DNA of 64,000 bases from an uncultured Bacteroidota bacterium. GTDB lineage: Bacteria > Bacteroidota > Bacteroidia > Flavobacteriales > Flavobacteriaceae. The notes under the pieces are model-generated. The model was given only the letters and a program-made list of their open reading frames with translations, did no database searches and was not told the origin of the DNA. Location of the stretch: contig CACNQM010000001.1 in the NCBI GenBank assembly GCA_902622595.1, positions 310,001 through 374,000 of the forward strand, given 5' to 3'. The position numbers and the translations under genes are program-made. Of this stretch, positions 62,635 through 64,000 are shown one piece after another (within the stretch, counting starts at the first letter, position 1; every line of letters begins with the position of its first letter).

Positions 62635-63441
62635 TCAATCTTCAATTTTAAAAGTGGTTGTTTCCCTTTTGTTAAATTCTAAACCTTCCTTATCCAAATC
62701 TATTTCTAGAGTGTTAAGAATAACTATTTTTTTTTCTAGATCTAAAATCAATGAAAATAAAGCTTTTTCTTTATAATCAATTCTACCTACAATTATTCCT
62801 TTTCTTATATATTCAATATTTGAGTTCAATTCAGAATCATAAGTTCCAGTAAATTTAGTAAGTGTTGGAAGATTGGTCTCTATGACTATCCCTCTTCTGT
62901 TTAGTTCAATGGTTCCTTTAATATTTAGATTAAAATAGTTTACACCATTACCTCTCAAGACTTTAATTTTATATTTCCCTAGTAAATTTTCATCATATAA
63001 ATAATCGCCAATAAACCTATCATTTCTAAGTTTTATATATTCACTTTCATCAACAAAATTAAAGTAGTCTTTAAAGTAACCTGAATAGATCCTGTCCGAT
63101 GCCAAAACTTCTAGCCTTTTATTAGAATATTCCCATTTAGCCAATTTTTGAACTTCTTTATATTCTCCTTTCAATATTAAGAATGATAAATATTTGTTTC
63201 TTTTTTCACTTTGTTGAAGAAGCCAATGAATACTATCACCCCTTATAACTGTATACCTGTTTCCATAAAATGAAATAATTTCTTCAACAGATCCTTTAAT
63301 ACTAAAATCTTGAAACTTAATATTTGCATGTCTATTGGAAAAGTCAATAAAATAATCTAAATCATTATAATCATAATATTTTTGGGAATAAGTAATTGAG
63401 GTAATGAGAAAAAAGAAAAGTGAATACTTAAAATTGTTCAT
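62635..63441 (-). CDS. Secreted protein of unknown function
   Basis: 268 residues with signal peptide ('SLFFFLITSITYSQ'). The mature part is rich in Tyr, Asp and Lys, with beta-rich segments 'FNLNIKGTIELNRRGIVIET' and 'LFSLILDLEKKIVILNTLEI'. No recognisable domain. Its start overlaps by one base the stop of a 44-residue membrane ORF, and two further micro-ORFs follow, making a four-gene unit of one secreted and three membrane micro-proteins. Confidence 0.68.
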   Translation of the reverse strand: MNNFKYSLFFFLITSITYSQKYYDYNDLDYFIDFSNRHANIKFQDFSIKGSVEEIISFYGNRYTVIRGDSIHWLLQQSEKRNKYLSFLILKGEYKEVQKLAKWEYSNKRLEVLASDRIYSGYFKDYFNFVDESEYIKLRNDRFIGDYLYDENLLGKYKIKVLRGNGVNYFNLNIKGTIELNRRGIVIETNLPTLTKFTGTYDSELNSNIEYIRKGIIVGRIDYKEKALFSLILDLEKKIVILNTLEIDLDKEGLEFNKRETTTFKIED

Positions 63442-63575
63442 TACTTCATGAAGTATTTAAATGCAACTATCAAAAATAATATAAAACCTATACCAAAAAG
63501 CAAGAAGGGATTAATAAAAGAATTGATTAGGTCAGAGATCATCATTAAACCAACTATGTTTAAAGTAATTGACAT
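63441..63575 (-). CDS. Micro-protein, 44 residues, membrane-spanning
   Basis: ATG at 63575, stop at 63441-63443 overlapping the ATG of the 268-residue gene by one base (TAATG). Starts 'MSITLNIVGLMMISDLINSF' and ends 'IPFKYFMK'-like basic residues after a hydrophobic stretch 'LLFGIGFILFLIVAFKYF'. Two possible helices. First gene of the unit. Confidence 0.5.
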   Translation of the reverse strand: MSITLNIVGLMMISDLINSFINPFLLFGIGFILFLIVAFKYFMK

Positions 63576-63778
63576 TAAAAGAATAATTGTAAAATAGAGA
63601 TCTTTCAAATCTATAAATATTCAACAATTTAATAAATAAAAAATACTGTTTTTTAAGTTGAAAACACTTATTCCTATTGATCTTTTTTTAACAAACTTTA
63701 ATTAGTCAGTATTCGATAATTAATCATTCACTCAATTTAGTTTTTTAAAAAAAAACACAAAGTTTTATTTCATTAAGA

Positions 63779-63786
63779 TATATTTG
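63779..63786 (+). promoter_or_regulatory. -7 promoter element for the last gene
   Basis: TATATTTG is a full match to TAnnTTTG and lies 19 bases before the ATG at 63806. The expected -33 region around 63757-63764 is T-rich but lacks a perfect TTTG. Apart from this, 63576-63805 shows no ORF, repeat or RNA. Confidence 0.45.
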
Positions 63787-63805
63787 TTAAAAATGAAATC
63801 TGAAT

Positions 63806-64000
63806 ATGTTACCAGCTTATTTAAAAGACATACTAGGGGACCAATATGATCAATACTTTTTTCAAAAAGGCAGTTCGTTTTCAAAAATACTTAAAAAAGA
63901 GGGTATATTAATATTTAACTCATTTATCAATAATAAAGGTTTAAAATTACTTAAGAAAGAAGCTGCTGATTTAAAAGATTTCTCTTATAAAAGTTCATCA
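63806..64000 (+). CDS. Start of a gene cut by the window end; possibly a 2OG-Fe(II) oxygenase-like protein
   Basis: 65 residues are visible from ATG at 63806 with no stop before the window end. 'MLPAYLKDILGDQYDQYFFQ' is followed by 'ILKKEGILIFNSFINNKGL' and 'LLKKEAADLKDF', a pattern reminiscent of the N-terminal 'DGFVIIENFI' region of phytanoyl-CoA dioxygenase-type enzymes. That resemblance is weak, and no metal-binding residues lie in this part. A promoter element is 19 bases upstream. Confidence 0.5.
   Translation, partial: MLPAYLKDILGDQYDQYFFQKGSSFSKILKKEGILIFNSFINNKGLKLLKKEAADLKDFSYKSSS

Overview
The window is chromosomal DNA from an AT-rich (by eye about 30% GC) member of the Bacteroidota, most likely a marine Flavobacteriia. 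The evidence is a SusC/SusD pair, many short-lipobox lipoproteins, a BshA bacillithiol gene, the tsaD/tamB and pfkA/gapA/BadF-kinase neighbourhoods, an LptD-RidA / amidase / MlaD block typical of flavobacteria, TAnnTTTG promoter elements and almost no Shine-Dalgarno sequences. No rRNA, tRNA, CRISPR array, insertion sequence or prophage was seen.

Layout. (1) 1-2.4 kb: the 3' end of a sulfatase, a very compact formylglycine-generating enzyme that could activate it, a hotdog-fold protein and a nitronate monooxygenase. (2) 2.4-24.9 kb: housekeeping and envelope genes. These are rsmE-tsaD facing tamB; pfkA-gapA-BadF sugar kinase; lptD-ridA facing an amidase, an MCE/MlaD protein and a split Fe-S oxidoreductase pair; then a GH3/beta-lactamase-like fusion, bshA and a penicillin-acylase-type Ntn hydrolase preceded by two tiny membrane proteins. 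(3) 25.4-37.1 kb: a glycan-utilisation locus of SusC, SusD, a large FG-GAP/ASPIC lipoprotein, a GH20 hexosaminidase and a NagX/HGSNAT-like acetyltransferase. With the GH3 enzyme, BadF kinase, ChbG-like deacetylase and sulfatase/FGE nearby, it points to an N-acetylhexosamine-containing, possibly sulfated, glycan. (4) 37-44.7 kb: a DUF255 thioredoxin-like protein, small lipoproteins, a DUF411 protein, an AlkA-like glycosylase, pterin dehydratase, a CotH-like lipoprotein, aldo/keto reductase and small conserved proteins. (5) 44.8-62.4 kb: six related small secreted proteins interleaved with an HMA-MauE fusion, DUF1080, Bor-like lipoprotein, split 5'-nucleotidase, fasciclin, MarC, DapF, ChbG-like, isoaspartyl peptidase, a second acylase and an HDAC-like gene. 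(6) 62.4-64 kb: a secreted unknown flanked by three tiny membrane proteins, and the start of a gene cut by the window edge.

The least explained features are the expanded family of six secreted proteins (probably two ferredoxin-like repeats each), two of which share a near-identical 25-bp upstream element and one of which is preceded by an 18-bp direct repeat of 22-bp period; and a recurring set of 25-46-residue single-span membrane proteins, several with 1-4 nt stop/start overlaps to neighbouring genes. All functional statements are read from the sequence by eye; no database search was run.
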